Positions 11,433 through 22,584 are shown, counted from the stretch's first letter. The stretch: 64,000 nt of DNA from Adenanthera pavonina (GCA_026686845.1 JAIVEN010000008.1:10694501-10758500), one strand, 5' to 3'. The notes: generated by a model not told the origin, from the letters alone. Program-made: numbers and translations.

Positions 11433-13232
11433 ATGGCTGGCTTTGGAGAAAGCATACTTCCTGAAGGGAACAACACTAATAGACCACTAGGCTTCAGTGG
11501 AGAACATTATGGGTACTGGAAGATGAGGATGCAGATTTACCTCTAATCAATTGATCTTGATATATGGTCAGTCATTGAGAAAGGAGATTTCATCCCAATG
11601 ACTCTAACTGAAGATGGAAGACACAAAGAGAAGTTAGAAGCAGAGTGGAATGAGGAAGACAGAAGGAGAGTCCTGCTAAATTTCAAAGCAAAGCATTGTT
11701 TAGTCAGTGCCCTGAATCAGGATGAATTCTACAGAGTCTCACAATGCTCCACTGCAAAAGGGATATGGGACACTCTGCAGATTGCACATGAAGGAATAAC
11801 TGGGGTCAGGGAAAACAGACTGAACACATGCATTGGAGAGTATGAAAGCTTCAGAATGGCTGAAGGAGAAACTGTAAAGGAGCTCCAAAAGAGATTCACT
11901 CTCATTGTGAATCAATTGAAGAGCCTGGGAAAGGAATACACTCAGTCTGAAAAAGTAAGAAAGATACTCAGAGCTCTCCCTCTGGAATGACAGCCCAAGG
12001 TGACAGCAATAGAGGAAGCCAGAGGAGAATCAATGGCCTCTGTCACAGCTCTCTTTGGCAGCCTTGAGGAGTATGAAGGAAAAATTAAAGCTCTCAAGGA
12101 AGCTGGGCTGGACAGAAAGAAGAAAGGCCTTGCCCTCAAAGCTGCTAATGAAAAGGAAGAAGAATCTGATGAAGGAGATGAGCTGGATGAAGAAACTCTA
12201 GCTATGATGGTCAGAAAATTCGGAAGATTCTACAACAAGAAGAAGAACAAGAAATTCTTCAAGAAAGGAGCAGCTGGTGAAAGCAAGAGAGAGGGAAAAG
12301 AGCCTGTGACTTGCTATGAATGCAAGAAGCAGGGACACATCAAATGGGATTGTCCTCAATTCATCAAAAAGCAAGAAAAGGATAAGAAAGCTGCTGACAA
12401 AGGGAAGAAGAAGAAAGCCTACATCTCATCAATATGGGGCAACAGCTCAGATGAGGAGGAAGAGGATGAGGATGAGATTGCCAACATCTGCCTGATGGCA
12501 CTTGCTTCTGAAGAAGCCGAACCCTCATGCAGCAATGATCAGGAGGAAGAGGTATATGAATCTGAACCTTTCTATTCTGAACTACTTGATGCATTTCATG
12601 AGCTTCATGATGAGTTTATTAAAGTTGTTAAAGAACTTAAACTAGCAAAGAGAAAGATTAATAAACTGGAATCTCAAAGCAACATTTCTGAAATCACCTC
12701 TCTACCTATTGCTAAATCTGTTTGTTGTACTTCATACATTGAACTCAAGCAAACTAATGATTACTTAGTAAAAAGCATGTCTAGGCTCACTAGAGGAAAA
12801 GATATGCTGTTTGCCTTGATAGGGAGCCAAAGAATATCACAAGGAAAAGCTGGTCTTGGCTATGATCCATGTGCTGTAAAGGAAAAGATTAGGAAGAAAA
12901 ACCAGAATGCATACATGAGACATTTTGTGCATGCTGAGAGTAACAGAAAGAAAGATCACATGTCATCTTGCATTGAAACATATAATCAACTAAAGCATAC
13001 AAGACAAAAGTATTATCTGCATTGTTTTCTACCTATCACTCCATCTAGCAGTCCCTTCACTACCTGTCATTTCTGTAACAAAAAGGGACATATTTCCAGT
13101 TCTTGTGCATTAAAAAAAAATAGACTTGGCAGGAAACTTGAATGGGCTCCCAAAGTTGCATCTGCATCTAGAAAAAAATCTACTGACCAAAAAGGACCCA
13201 AGCAAATTTGGGTACCTAAAAGGAAAACATAA
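11433..13232 (+). pseudogene. Copia gag, broken by stops
   Basis: The first ATG in frame (11433) opens a gag frame with the usual copia opening of a GYWKMRM-type segment. A TAA at 11544-11546 interrupts it after 37 codons. The same frame continues from about 11547 through the UBN2/gag region (11598-11990). A TGA at 11988-11990 stands where the family has Trp (context LPLE*QPKV). Frame 12000-13232 follows, with zinc knuckles CYECKKQGHIKWDC (CX2CX4HX4C, near 12312) and CHFCNKKGHISSSC (near 13066). Two separated knuckles and Lys/Glu-rich spacers fit a SIRE-type gag. It would package element RNA in virus-like particles; here it is non-functional. Confidence 0.85.
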
Positions 13233-13850
13233 ACATTGTTTTGCAAGTCTGTCTCAAAGCTAACAAAAGTAACAAATGGTATATGGACAATGCCTGCTCA
13301 AGTCACATGACTGGTGATAAGGAGAAGTTCATCACCCTTAGAGACAAGAAAGGAGGAAAAGTGACCTTTGGAGGTGATCAATATGGCAAAATTGTTGGTA
13401 TTGGCATTGTGGGCAAAAATCTGAAAACATCCATTGAAGAGGTGCTGTTTGTGATTGGCTTCAACCACAATTTCTGAGCGTGAGTCAGACCTGTGATAAA
13501 GGAAATTGGGTGCTGTTTGACTCAAAATTTTGCCTGGTCATCAGAAAAAGTGATCACAAAGTAATCCTCAAAGCTCAAAGGGATGGTAATTGTTATACTA
13601 TTGATCTTGATAAACTTCCTCCCTTGGATTCTGTATGTCTAATTAGCCAGGATAATGATAGTTGGTTATGGCATAGGAGATTAGCTCATGTTAACATGAA
13701 TCAATTGTCTAAACTGATCAAGAATGAGCTAGTGACTGGCCATCAAAAATATCTTTTGAAAAGGATAAAGAATGTGATGCATGCATATGAGGGAAACAAA
13801 ATAAATCATCTTTTAAATCTAAAAATGTAGTTACCACAACTAGACCACTT
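13215..13850 (+). pseudogene. Copia protease and pre-integrase region, frameshifted
   Basis: The reading frame changes near 13215-13241. Frame 13241-13477 contains WYMDNACSSHMTGD, the aspartic protease active-site region, with Asn after the catalytic Asp where Ser is usual. A one-base loss near 13475 shifts to frame 13480-13830, which holds the gag-pre-integrase motif WLWHRRLAHVN (the HH part of the HHCC zinc site). Another shift near 13755 restores the next frame, where CDAC is readable, followed by a TGA at 13788-13790. Three frameshifts and one stop occur within about 600 bp. Confidence 0.85.
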
Positions 13851-14930
13851 GAATTGCTGCATATGGACTTAATTGGACCATCTAGGGTGAAAAGTCTTGG
13901 TGGTAACCTGTATGTGCTTGTAATTGTAGATGACTATTCTAGATTCACTTGGACATTATTTCTTTCCTCTAAAAGTGATACATTTGATGCATTTGTAACC
14001 TTAGCTAAGAAAGTACAAAATGAGAAAGGTATTTCTATTGTGTCAATCAGGTCAGATCATGGAGGAGAGTTTGAAAATGCATACTTCCTGGAATATTGCA
14101 ATGAGCATGGGGTTGACCACAACTTCTCAGCTCCAAGGACCCCTCAACAGAATGGGGTAGTAGAAAGGAAGAACAGAACTATTGGAGAAATGGCCAGAGC
14201 TATGCTGAATGAAAAGGAACTCTCTCAAGTGTTTTGGGCTGATGCAGTGAATACAGCAAGCTACATCATAAATAGAGCCTACATCAGACCAATCCTTGGG
14301 AAGACTCCATACAAGCTTTACAAGGGAAGAAAGCCAAATCTGTCCCATCTTCATGTGTTCGGATGCAAATGCTTCATTCACAACAATGGGAAAGAAAATC
14401 TGGGTAAGTTTGATGCCAAATCCGATGAAGGTATATTTCTGGGCTATTCTAGTAGGAGTAAGGCATATAGAGTTTATAATAAAAGATCAAATGTGGTAGA
14501 AGAATCTGTGCATGTGGTTTTCATTGAAAATGAAACTGTTTCAAAACATGTTACCAATGAGGATGATCTTGCTTTTAACTTTGAAAAACTGGGCATTTCT
14601 GATAAAAGTAAAACTGAACCTCCAAAGATATCTGAATCTGCTAACACAGAGGAAGATATCCAGGAGCAAGAGTTTGATGAAGAAATTAATGAAGAAACAT
14701 CTCAAGAACTCCCTAGAGCTTGGAGATATCAAAGGAATCATCCTGTTGATCAAGTAATAAGAAATGTTCAAGAGAGAGTCAAAACCAGAAAACAGTTAAG
14801 GGATCAAATGCTCAACTGCGCTTTCATTTCTCAAATTGAACCTAAATGTGCTGAAGAAGCCTTAACTGATGATTATTGGATTTTAGCTATGCAAGATGAA
14901 CTAAATCAGTTTGAAAGAAATCATGTTTAG
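13791..14930 (+). pseudogene. Copia integrase
   Basis: The rve core starts with the LHMDLIGPS segment. Catalytic Asp, Asp and Glu are visible in IVDDYSRFTW, RSDHGGEFEN and QQNGVVERKNRT. The C-terminal part includes VFGCKCFIHN and the FLGYSSRSKAYRVYN segment typical of copia integrases. The frame ends at a TAG (14928-14930) in the context ERNHV*DLVPRP, where related elements have Trp, and continues in the same frame from 14931. The integrase core itself is otherwise uninterrupted. Confidence 0.88.
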
Positions 14931-16370
14931 GATTTAGTGCCAAGGCCCAAAAATCATCCTGTCATTGGTACCAAATGGGTTTTTAGAAATAAACTTGATG
15001 AATCTGGAACAATAATAAGAAACAAGGCTAGATTGGTTGCTAAAGGGTATAATCAGGAAGAAGGTATTGATTTTGAAGAAACCTTTGCACCAGTAGCCAG
15101 ATTAGAAGCTATAAGAATACTGCTAACATATGCATGCATGAAAAATATTTTACTATATCAAATGGATGTAAAGAGTGCCTTTCTAAATGGATATATCATG
15201 GAAGAACTCTATGTAGATCAACCTCCAGGTTTTGAGGATCCTACAAAACTAAACCATGTTTATAAGCTGAAGAAAGCTCTTTATGGTTTAAAACAAGCCC
15301 CTAGAGCATGGTATGAGAGACTGAGCAATTTCCTAATTGAAAAGGGGTTCAATAGAGGCAAAGTTGACACAACTTTATTCACTAAGAAAGAAAATAAAGA
15401 TTTACTAATTGTTCAAATCTATGTTGATGATATTATTTTCGGTGCTACTAATGAAACTCTTTGCAAGAAATTTTCTGAGTTAATGCAGGGAGAATTCGAG
15501 ATGTCTATGATGGGTGAACTTAACTTCTTCCTTGGACTACAAATCAGACAGCTTGATGATGGTATCTTTCTCAGTCAATCCAAGTATCTAAAGGAGCTGC
15601 TAAAGAAGTTTGGAATGGAGAATGACAAGCCAATGGGAACACCTATGGCTACTGCAACCAAACTAGACATGGATGAGAATGGGAAGATGTTTGACATTAC
15701 TCAATACAGGAGAATGATTGGATCCCTGCTGTACTTAACTGCCAGCAGACCTGACATTATGTTCAGTGTCTGTATGTGTGCCAGGTTTCAATCATGTCCC
15801 AAGGAAACCCATGCAACAGCTATGAAGAGAATTTTCAGATATCTTATTGGAACATCACAGATGGGTCTCTGGTATCCAAAGGGCAATGGAGAAGATCTCA
15901 AAGGATACACTGATGCTGATTTTGCAGGATCCAAAACTGACAGAAAAAGCACAAGTGGAACTTGTCAGTTTCTTGGAGGATCCCTGGTTTCATGGTTCAG
16001 CAAAAAGCAAAACAGTGTGGCCCTATCCACTGCAGAAGCTGAGTATGTTGCAGCTGGAAGCTGTTGTGCCCAAGTCATCTGGATGAAGCAGCAGCTTGAA
16101 GATCTTGAGGTTAAAATGAAAGAGATACCAATCATGTGTGACAACCAAAGTGCCATAAGTATCACCAAGAATCCTGTCATGCATTCAAGGATGAAACATA
16201 TTGAAGTTAGGCACCACTTCATAAGGGATCATGTTCTGAAAGGAGAAGTTAAGCTGGAGTACATCCCAACAGAGAATCAAGTTGCTGATATACTCACAAA
16301 GCCTCTATCAGAAGACAGGCATTGCAAAATAAGGAGAGAATTGGGTATGGTAAATCCCAGTGAACTGTAA
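14931..16370 (+). CDS. Copia reverse transcriptase and RNase H
   Basis: This is a long open frame running from just after the TAG at 14928 to a TAA at 16368-16370. It contains the RT domain (RVT_2 type) with TKWVFRNKLDE, ARLVAKGYNQ, YQMDVKSAFLNG, the LYGLKQAPRAWYERL segment and the catalytic YVDDIIFG box. RNase H follows with GYTDADFAGSKTDRKSTSG, ALSTAEAEYVAA and CDNQSAISITKNP. The end HVADILTKPL-type segment (QVADILTKPLSEDRH here) is canonical. The domain is complete with catalytic residues kept, but it has no start of its own and depends on the broken upstream pol frame. It would copy element RNA into DNA. Confidence 0.9.
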   Translation, partial: DLVPRPKNHPVIGTKWVFRNKLDESGTIIRNKARLVAKGYNQEEGIDFEETFAPVARLEAIRILLTYACMKNILLYQMDVKSAFLNGYIMEELYVDQPPGFEDPTKLNHVYKLKKALYGLKQAPRAWYERLSNFLIEKGFNRGKVDTTLFTKKENKDLLIVQIYVDDIIFGATNETLCKKFSELMQGEFEMSMMGELNFFLGLQIRQLDDGIFLSQSKYLKELLKKFGMENDKPMGTPMATATKLDMDENGKMFDITQYRRMIGSLLYLTASRPDIMFSVCMCARFQSCPKETHATAMKRIFRYLIGTSQMGLWYPKGNGEDLKGYTDADFAGSKTDRKSTSGTCQFLGGSLVSWFSKKQNSVALSTAEAEYVAAGSCCAQVIWMKQQLEDLEVKMKEIPIMCDNQSAISITKNPVMHSRMKHIEVRHHFIRDHVLKGEVKLEYIPTENQVADILTKPLSEDRHCKIRRELGMVNPSEL

Positions 16371-17365
16371 GTTATTCTTGTGCAATCTTGTTTTCAAAGG
16401 TTTCAACTTTAAGATTAATTCTAACTTTAGCATCGGAGTATGTTTAATTTAAGCTGCAGGTGCTCCTTACAAGATTCAATGGCAATAAACTTGAAGATTG
16501 GAGCACATCAGAATAGAACAACCAGAAAGTGAAGTAAATGATGAAAATTCTGAGTTCTGGATCCATTCTGTAAGTTTTTATAAAATGAAATTCGAATTTT
16601 AATGTGTGGTAGACGTATTTTGCCTCATAAACTGTGTTTTTGAACTAGTTAACATGGTCAACATTCGAATTTTAGTTGACCAACAGACGAACTTCGGCCT
16701 ATTAGCTTTGGAACAGTTCTCGGTGATGCCTCGAAATTCGTCTGTTGGATCTTTGAAGTTCGAATTTTCAAAAGCAAAAATTTCAAAGTTATGTTTGTTC
16801 ATCACTGTTGTACGAATTATCACTTCTTAAAATACAAATGTTGGACAACCATTACAAAATTTGAAAAATGCGAATTTTCAGTTCAAAATTCGTCTGTTGA
16901 ATCATGTTCTTCATGTTGAATGCTTGAAAGATGAAGTTTTGCTTGCTTAATTCGTCTATTGGTTGATGTCTTGTATGTTGCCTACTGTTTTCTCTTCAAC
17001 ATTCGAACTTTGTTGGTACAAAATTCGTCTGTTGTGCTTGTATTGCTTAATCCAAGCCACTGTCAGACGAACTTTCAGAAGAAAATTCATCTGTCAGTAA
17101 GCTTTGCTGAACGGTTTAACTTGTAACTGCCCGAAATTCGAATTTTGACCTCTCAAAATTCATCTGTCAGATAGTTACTTACGTTAAATCTGACGGTTTT
17201 CTCTTGAACAGACGCAACCCTATTCTTAACTCCTCTGAGTCTGTTTCAATTCTCTCATCAAGTCCCTTCAATTCTGGCCAAAAACTGTCATTTCCCACCG
17301 ATTAAACTTCCTTTCGCATCCTTTAAACCCATTCTAGGCCATATTCTACAACATTCGTCAGAAAA
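16371..17365 (+). other. Spacer between pol and env-like ORF, rich in LTR-type motifs
   Basis: About 1 kb of noncoding sequence. From about 16590 to 17200 it contains many copies of the same motifs that fill the LTRs: AAATTCGAATTTT variants (about 16589, 16661, 16757, 16869, 17136) and CAGACGAA/TTCGTCTG in both orientations. A perfect 12-bp inverted repeat, CCAACAGACGAA (16680-16691) and TTCGTCTGTTGG (16737-16748), can form a hairpin. Presumably this leads to the env-like ORF, but no promoter or splice site can be assigned. Confidence 0.6.
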
Positions 17366-19423
17366 ATGGCAAGAGTCAAAAATCCTGATGCTGGGAAGGC
17401 TAAAGCCCGACAAAAGAGGAATGTTAAATCACAATATGCCTCGAAGGAAGGAGAAAAATCAAAGAGAAAAGCTGAATCCAGTAAGACAACTCTAGCCAAA
17501 CGCCAAAAGACTGCATCCAAAGCAGATTCTCAGAAAGCTGGACCCTCCTCATCGAAAAGTGCAGACCCTTCGGTTCCAGTTTCTTCAGAAGCTACTGCTG
17601 TTGCTTCCACTTCATCCTTCAGTACTCAATCTGGAGAGTACGAGCTTACCACACTGCCATTATGGAGCACTCCACAGATTCAAGAAGAATTCTCCACCAA
17701 ATTTGCCAACAAGAAGGTAATCAAGCCACATTGTGTAAATTTGGAAGATTTCTTGATCTCAAATAATTTTGATGCTGGTATATGGATGATGAGATACAAG
17801 AATCTGTTGGAAGTATTAGAAAGATATGATGACGAGGTGGTGAAGTCATGGTACGCTTCTTTAAAATACTACAGTAAGAAGAAGAAGTGGGCAGTCAATC
17901 TAAGGTCTAGGACCATTTGGCTAACTGATGAGACATTCAATGAGGTGCTGGAGATACCTGGGCAAGATGGACTCAAGATTGATATCAATGCCTGTGGGTA
18001 CATGGATGAGGCAAATATGGCTGATGAAGAAGGTGGTCCCTCTCTGAACTATAAGGAGAGTACTATTCTGAGCACATTGTTCAGAAGGAGGGAAAATTGG
18101 CCATCCATAAACCTGTTGAAGCCCACAGACCTCGGTGTTCAAGTGAGAATCTTGCACTACGTAGTGTCCAGGATTATATTCAACAAAGGAGGCAGCTTCA
18201 ATCTGATAACAAGGGCAGAGGCACATGTCATGGCTACAATCATGCGTGGAAAGCTGATCAACATGGGACACATCATACTGCAATGCATGATCAAGGCTAG
18301 AGATCAGAGGAAGGACTCAACACTTCCCTATGCTGCTATCATCTCCAGAATTCTGCAGTATGCCAGAATTCAGCATATTGAGAAAGGGAAGGGCAAGCCC
18401 ACTGAAATATTCAAGGAGGAAGAACTGCAGAGGATGGGCATTGAAAGAGATGAAGGAAGATGGGTTGGAAAGGGAGCAGGAAGAACTGAAGATATCTTCT
18501 TTATTGAAAGTGCCTCCCTACAGCAAGAGGGTACTTCTGAGGCTCTTGCCAGACCTACCACTCAGCCCTCTGTGCCTATCCCATCTCCCTCAAAGCCCAC
18601 TCACATTCCTTCCACTCCCTCCTCACGGGCCAAGCCAACCAAGATCACTGAGTTGTATGACAGTCTGTCTACACTCATCCTCGGCATCAGAGATGAGCAA
18701 AATGCCAAATTTACTCATCTGTAAGATCAGATCCAACAGTTGGTTGCAAACATGAAGGTGGTGGCTGATGCTTATGAAGAGATCAGAAGTGCAATTCCTG
18801 CCACTTCAGCTCCACCTCAACCAGGGTCATCTGTGCCTGTCCACTCTCCAACTCCTGAGCCTCCAAGCCCCTTCGAGATTGACTCCTCTGACCATGATGA
18901 TGATATAGATGGTGCTGATACAATGAGGACACCAAGTCCTGGTCCACCCTTGGACTATGGATTGGAAGAAGAAGGACTTCAAGGAGCAAGCAATGAAGAG
19001 AGAAGCATTGTGCCTGTTGTTGATTATGAAGTCATTGCTCACAATGCTCTCCTGCAAGAACAAAGAAGGCTTAAGGAAATGTTTCGTCCTGATGAACCAA
19101 CCACTTCCTCTCTTGCTGCTTATGGGCTTTCAGAGGAACAGAGAGCTCAGTTAGCTCTTTCCAGGCAGGCAATGCAAGAACTTCTGGAAATCTCTGATGA
19201 GGAACCAAGCACTGAGTCTCCTGTGAAACCAGAAATCCCTTTCACTCCTGTCCCACTTCAAGCTATTCCTGTTTCTCAGATCCCTCCTCCTGCTAATTTT
19301 GTTGGCCTTCCTGATGATGCTAAAAAGGGGGAGAAGACTGGGCAAACTGGAAAGTCTGCTGCTGCTGAGCAATCTGGGAAAGGGAAAACGTATAGCAAGA
19401 AGACCAAGCCCAAGAAGAAATGA
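17366..19423 (+). pseudogene. Env-like third ORF of the copia element, one internal stop
   Basis: Frame 17366-18724 (452 codons) and frame 18740-19423 are in the same phase. A single TAA at 18722-18724 separates them; together they span about 685 codons. The N-terminus is a Lys/Arg/Ser-rich basic region (about residues 1-70). A globular part follows (about 90-390) that resembles the putative plant transposon protein family found in the extra ORF of SIRE elements. Then come Pro/Ser-rich and acidic stretches and a Lys-rich end. I see no signal peptide and no clear membrane segment, so 'envelope-like' describes position only. Its function is unknown. Confidence 0.7.
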
Positions 19424-19714
19424 TTGAAGATTTGCTTAGAAATTAGGCTTGTGTCCACTTGTAGTGTTTTGTGTTTCTGTTGCTGTTTTGAATGTTTGAA
19501 TATTGGAACTTTGATTAATTTGGCTCTTGTATAGCAACTCTTGATTAAATGAATGGATTTCTTTGTTGCAATGTTTTGTGCATATTACTCTTTGAATATC
19601 TTCACTTGATCTGCTGTATATGATATCTTTTGAAACATAATGCATATGTTGAGCAGGAGCTTGTAAAAGCAAACCCAAGTACTAATCCAGTTTGTAAGTT
19701 ATTTTGTCATCATC

Positions 19715-19727
19715 AAAAAGGGGGAGA
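19715..19727 (+). other. Polypurine tract of copia element
   Basis: AAAAAGGGGGAGA directly precedes the 3' LTR start (TG at 19729). This purine run is the expected primer site for plus-strand DNA synthesis. Confidence 0.85.
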
Positions 19728-19728
19728 A

Positions 19729-21593
19729 TGTTGAATCAAGAGTTTTGATGATTCCAAACTAACATCCAAAGGCTTGGATTGAAGATATCAAAGGAGATCA
19801 AAGTGCTTCAAGTGAAGAATTTCTGAGTATTAGCTGCTAGATCTTCACTAGGATCTTTTGTTATGTTCAAATCAGGGTAAAAGTTTTTTATTTTAAGAAA
19901 AGATGTTTTTAAACCTTGATTGTGTGTTAAATCTTGACTTATTTGAAAAATACCCACAAACAGACGAAGTTTGAAAGTTTAAAATGAACTGTCATATTGG
20001 AAATTCGAACTTTGCCTTTGGAAATTCGAATTTCGAGTCAAAACTGAATAAGTCTGAAGAGTTGTCTCTCTGTCAGACGAATTTTGATTATCCAAAATTC
20101 GAATTTCCATCAAAGACTGAAAGAAGTTTTTCACTGACAGACGAACTTCACATCCTCAAAATTCGAATTTCAGATAAAATGCAGTTTGTGAAAACCAAAG
20201 AAATTCGTTTGACATAATGTTGAAGCTCATCTGAAATCAAGATGAAATTGAGTTTGAAAAATGCTCTCTGACAGACGAACTTTGATTTTCTAACATTCAA
20301 ATTTTCATATAAGTCTGAAAGGAGCTTCTTTGAAACAGACGAATTTTGAGTCTTCAAAATTCGAATTTCAGACAAATCACAACTTATGAAAATGGAAGAA
20401 ATTCGTCTGAAATAATGTTAAAGTTCATCTGAGATCAAGAATAATTTAAGTTTCAAAACTGCCTTCTGTCAGACGAACTTTGAACATTAAAATTCGAATT
20501 TCAGAAGCTAAGTTTGTGAGTCTGTTGGAATGAAATATTGACATACGAATGACAGAGCTTTGTAACTTCGAATGTTGAAGTTAGTCTGAAAAGAATCTCT
20601 CTGACAGACGAACTTCACTACTTCCAAATGCAAATTTCGAAGAAAGTGAACTACTGTGCCTCTTTGAACGTTCTACAGACAGACGAATTTTGGGCTTCCA
20701 AAATTCGAATTTCGAAGGCACTGTAGAAAATTGAAAACACTGTTCACACTTAACCGAAAAACTTTCCTCTTGAAAATTCGTATGTCACATTGTGAAAATA
20801 TTTTGTAAGTTTCAAAATTCGAATTTCACTTCATGAACAGACGAACTTCGTGCTGTAACGTTGAAAGCTTTAACCTTCGGTTCCTTCGAAATTCGTCTGT
20901 TGGCCAACCAAAATTCCAATTTCAGTATGTCAGAAACATTAAATGCGGTTGGTAAACGGATAGTTTTTCAGAGTAACCGTTGGATAACTTTCCCAACGGA
21001 TAGATTTTGTCTCTAACGGACATTTGAGATCTAAATCTATAAATATAACATCATTTGAAGTTGTGGGTAACAAATAAAACTTGTATATACTGAATCTCTG
21101 CCAAATCAATTTCTCAAAAAAAGCTTTTACCCTCTCAACTTCAATATCTGTACTTCAACCTTCATATCTACTCTATTCAAGAGAGTTATATCTTTGTAAA
21201 CAATCTACTCTTCATCTGGAAGATAGATTTACTTGTGAGGGGAAATCACAAGGGGATTGGGGAGCACATTGTAGAAGTGCTTAGAGAGATCGAGCAAGCT
21301 CTAGAAACAGAGCATACTCGTTGTACTGTGGCATTAGCAAGAAGTCCGTTGAATTCTTGCTGTATAGTGGAAAAATCTCAAGAGTTGCCTTGAGGACTGG
21401 ACGTAGGTCAAGTGGATAGACCGAACCAGGATAAATTACTGAGTCTTCTACTTCCTATCTTTACTTTTCAGCTTGCTCTGTTTTATACGTTGCTTCCATT
21501 ACACTGTGCTATCTTCACCCATTTCACTTTGTGCAGAAAAATTTCAATCTTCCCAATTCACCCGCCCCTCTTGGGAAGTCAGTCTTGCTAACA
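19729..21593 (+). repeat. Copia 3' LTR
   Basis: Starts TGTTGAATCAAGAG and ends TTGCTAACA, 1865 bp, collinear with the 5' LTR. It keeps more CG dinucleotides than the 5' copy, for instance in the CAGACGAA and AAATTCGAATTT motifs near 20490 and 20699. Eight AAATTCGAA-type sites can be counted in it. Confidence 0.88.
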
Positions 21594-21898
21594 AAAATAT
21601 CCGTTCAAAACTTTAATCTCCATAAACTATAACTTGTAAGAAAATATTACACCAAATATATTATGTTTTTAATTAAATGAATGCAGATTAAATTTTAGTT
21701 CAAGTAAATTAAATTAATCATGGGATAGATTTTAAGCTCAATTTGAAGAAAAATTACGAGTTTTGTCAAAACTAATTTTCAAATAAACCATCCAAACATA
21801 AACACGTTAATCCAAAACCAATTTTTATCATAACTACGTTACAAAACTAATTCTACTGAAACTCATTTTTAACTAACTGAAATCCAAACGGGCCCTAA

Positions 21899-22391
21899 GC
21901 CAACCACGTTGGAGCCATGGTTTAACTGCAAAACGGAGTTGAGGTGGAAGTAGGTTATATGCTGCTTTTGCATTGGTTTTAACCAAGTTTGAAAAGAAAT
22001 AAAATAAAAATAGATCAATAAAAATAAGAATAAATAGTGAATTTTAGAAAATAAAATTTTCATAAAATTTCTTCTATCTAATAACCAAAATATCCCCTTA
22101 AAATTTTAATCTTTATAGACCATAACTAGTAAGAAAATTTTATATCAAATAGACTATATTCCCAATTAAATAAATACAGATTAAATTTTAGTCCAAGAAA
22201 ATCAAATTAATTGTGAAATAGAGTTTAAACTCAGTTTAGAGAAAAATTACGAGTTTTATCAAAACTAATTTTCAAATAAATCATCCAAACATAAACACGT
22301 TAGTCCAAAATCAATTTTTATCATAACTACGTTTCAAAACCAATTCTATCAAAACTCAGTTTTATCTAACTAAAAACCAAACGTACCCTTT
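21899..22391. mobile_element. Second copy of the PIF/Harbinger-like MITE, adjacent
   Basis: It begins right after the TAA at the end of the split MITE. From GCTGCTTTTGCATTGG (about 21960) it follows the same family through ATAACCAAAATATCCCC, GACCATAACTAGTAAG, AAACATAAACACGTTAG and the end CCAAACGTACCC. The left terminus is decayed. Together with 9247-21895 it makes a tandem pair of the same family. Confidence 0.65.
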
Positions 22392-22494
22392 ATACCTTTG
22401 AATGCAAACATTACTTATTCATCTATTTTTTGTATTCTTTGCAATTGAGCAACAAAGTGTGTTTTTCCTTCAATTCAAAATATAAGTCTTATTT

Positions 22495-22584
22495 AGACAT
22501 TGGATATTAGCTCAGGTGATAAGGGTAGGGTGAAATTTAAATAGAGATCAAAGGTTTAAACCCTCATGATATATATAATATATA
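22495..22584 (+). mobile_element. Very short tRNA-derived SINE with 14-bp target duplication
   Basis: TATAAGTCTTATTT occurs at 22481-22494 and again, identical, at 22585-22598. The 90 bp between them contain TAGCTCAGGTG (pol III A box, 22508-22518) and GGTTTAAACCC (B box, 22553-22563), followed by an ATATATAATATATA tail. Box spacing, tail and long target duplication all fit a LINE-mobilised SINE that consists of little more than the tRNA-related head. Confidence 0.7.

Larger units (their letters stand above)
9534..21593 (+). mobile_element. Ty1/copia retrotransposon, Sirevirus/SIRE-like, about 12 kb
   Basis: It has two long LTRs, a primer-binding site matching plant initiator Met-tRNA, and gag with two zinc knuckles. 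Pol follows in the copia order protease-integrase-RT-RNase H, then a long ORF after pol and a polypurine tract before the 3' LTR. The extra ORF and the total length point to the SIRE lineage. A-run flanks (AAAAA before, AAAAT after) are compatible with a 4-5-bp target duplication, but A-rich sequence makes this weak. At least four stops and three frameshifts break gag-pol, and one stop breaks the env-like ORF. It cannot be autonomous as it stands. Confidence 0.9.
9247..21895. mobile_element. PIF/Harbinger-like MITE split by the copia insertion
   Basis: The left half is 9247-9533 and the right half 21594-21895, together about 585 bp, close to the 602 bp of the uninterrupted copy at 48137-48738. 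It starts GGGCTCGTTTGG and ends CCAAACGGGCCC, a terminal inverted repeat. TAA lies immediately outside each end (9244-9246 and 21896-21898). TWA target sites and GGG(C/G)...GTTTGG ends are typical of PIF/Harbinger MITEs. The copia element sits in an A-run near the middle. No transposase is present. Confidence 0.75.

Noticed and set aside
22501..22570. Possible tRNA gene
   Set aside because: A and B boxes are present but no acceptor stem or full cloverleaf; the long target duplication and AT tail identify a SINE.
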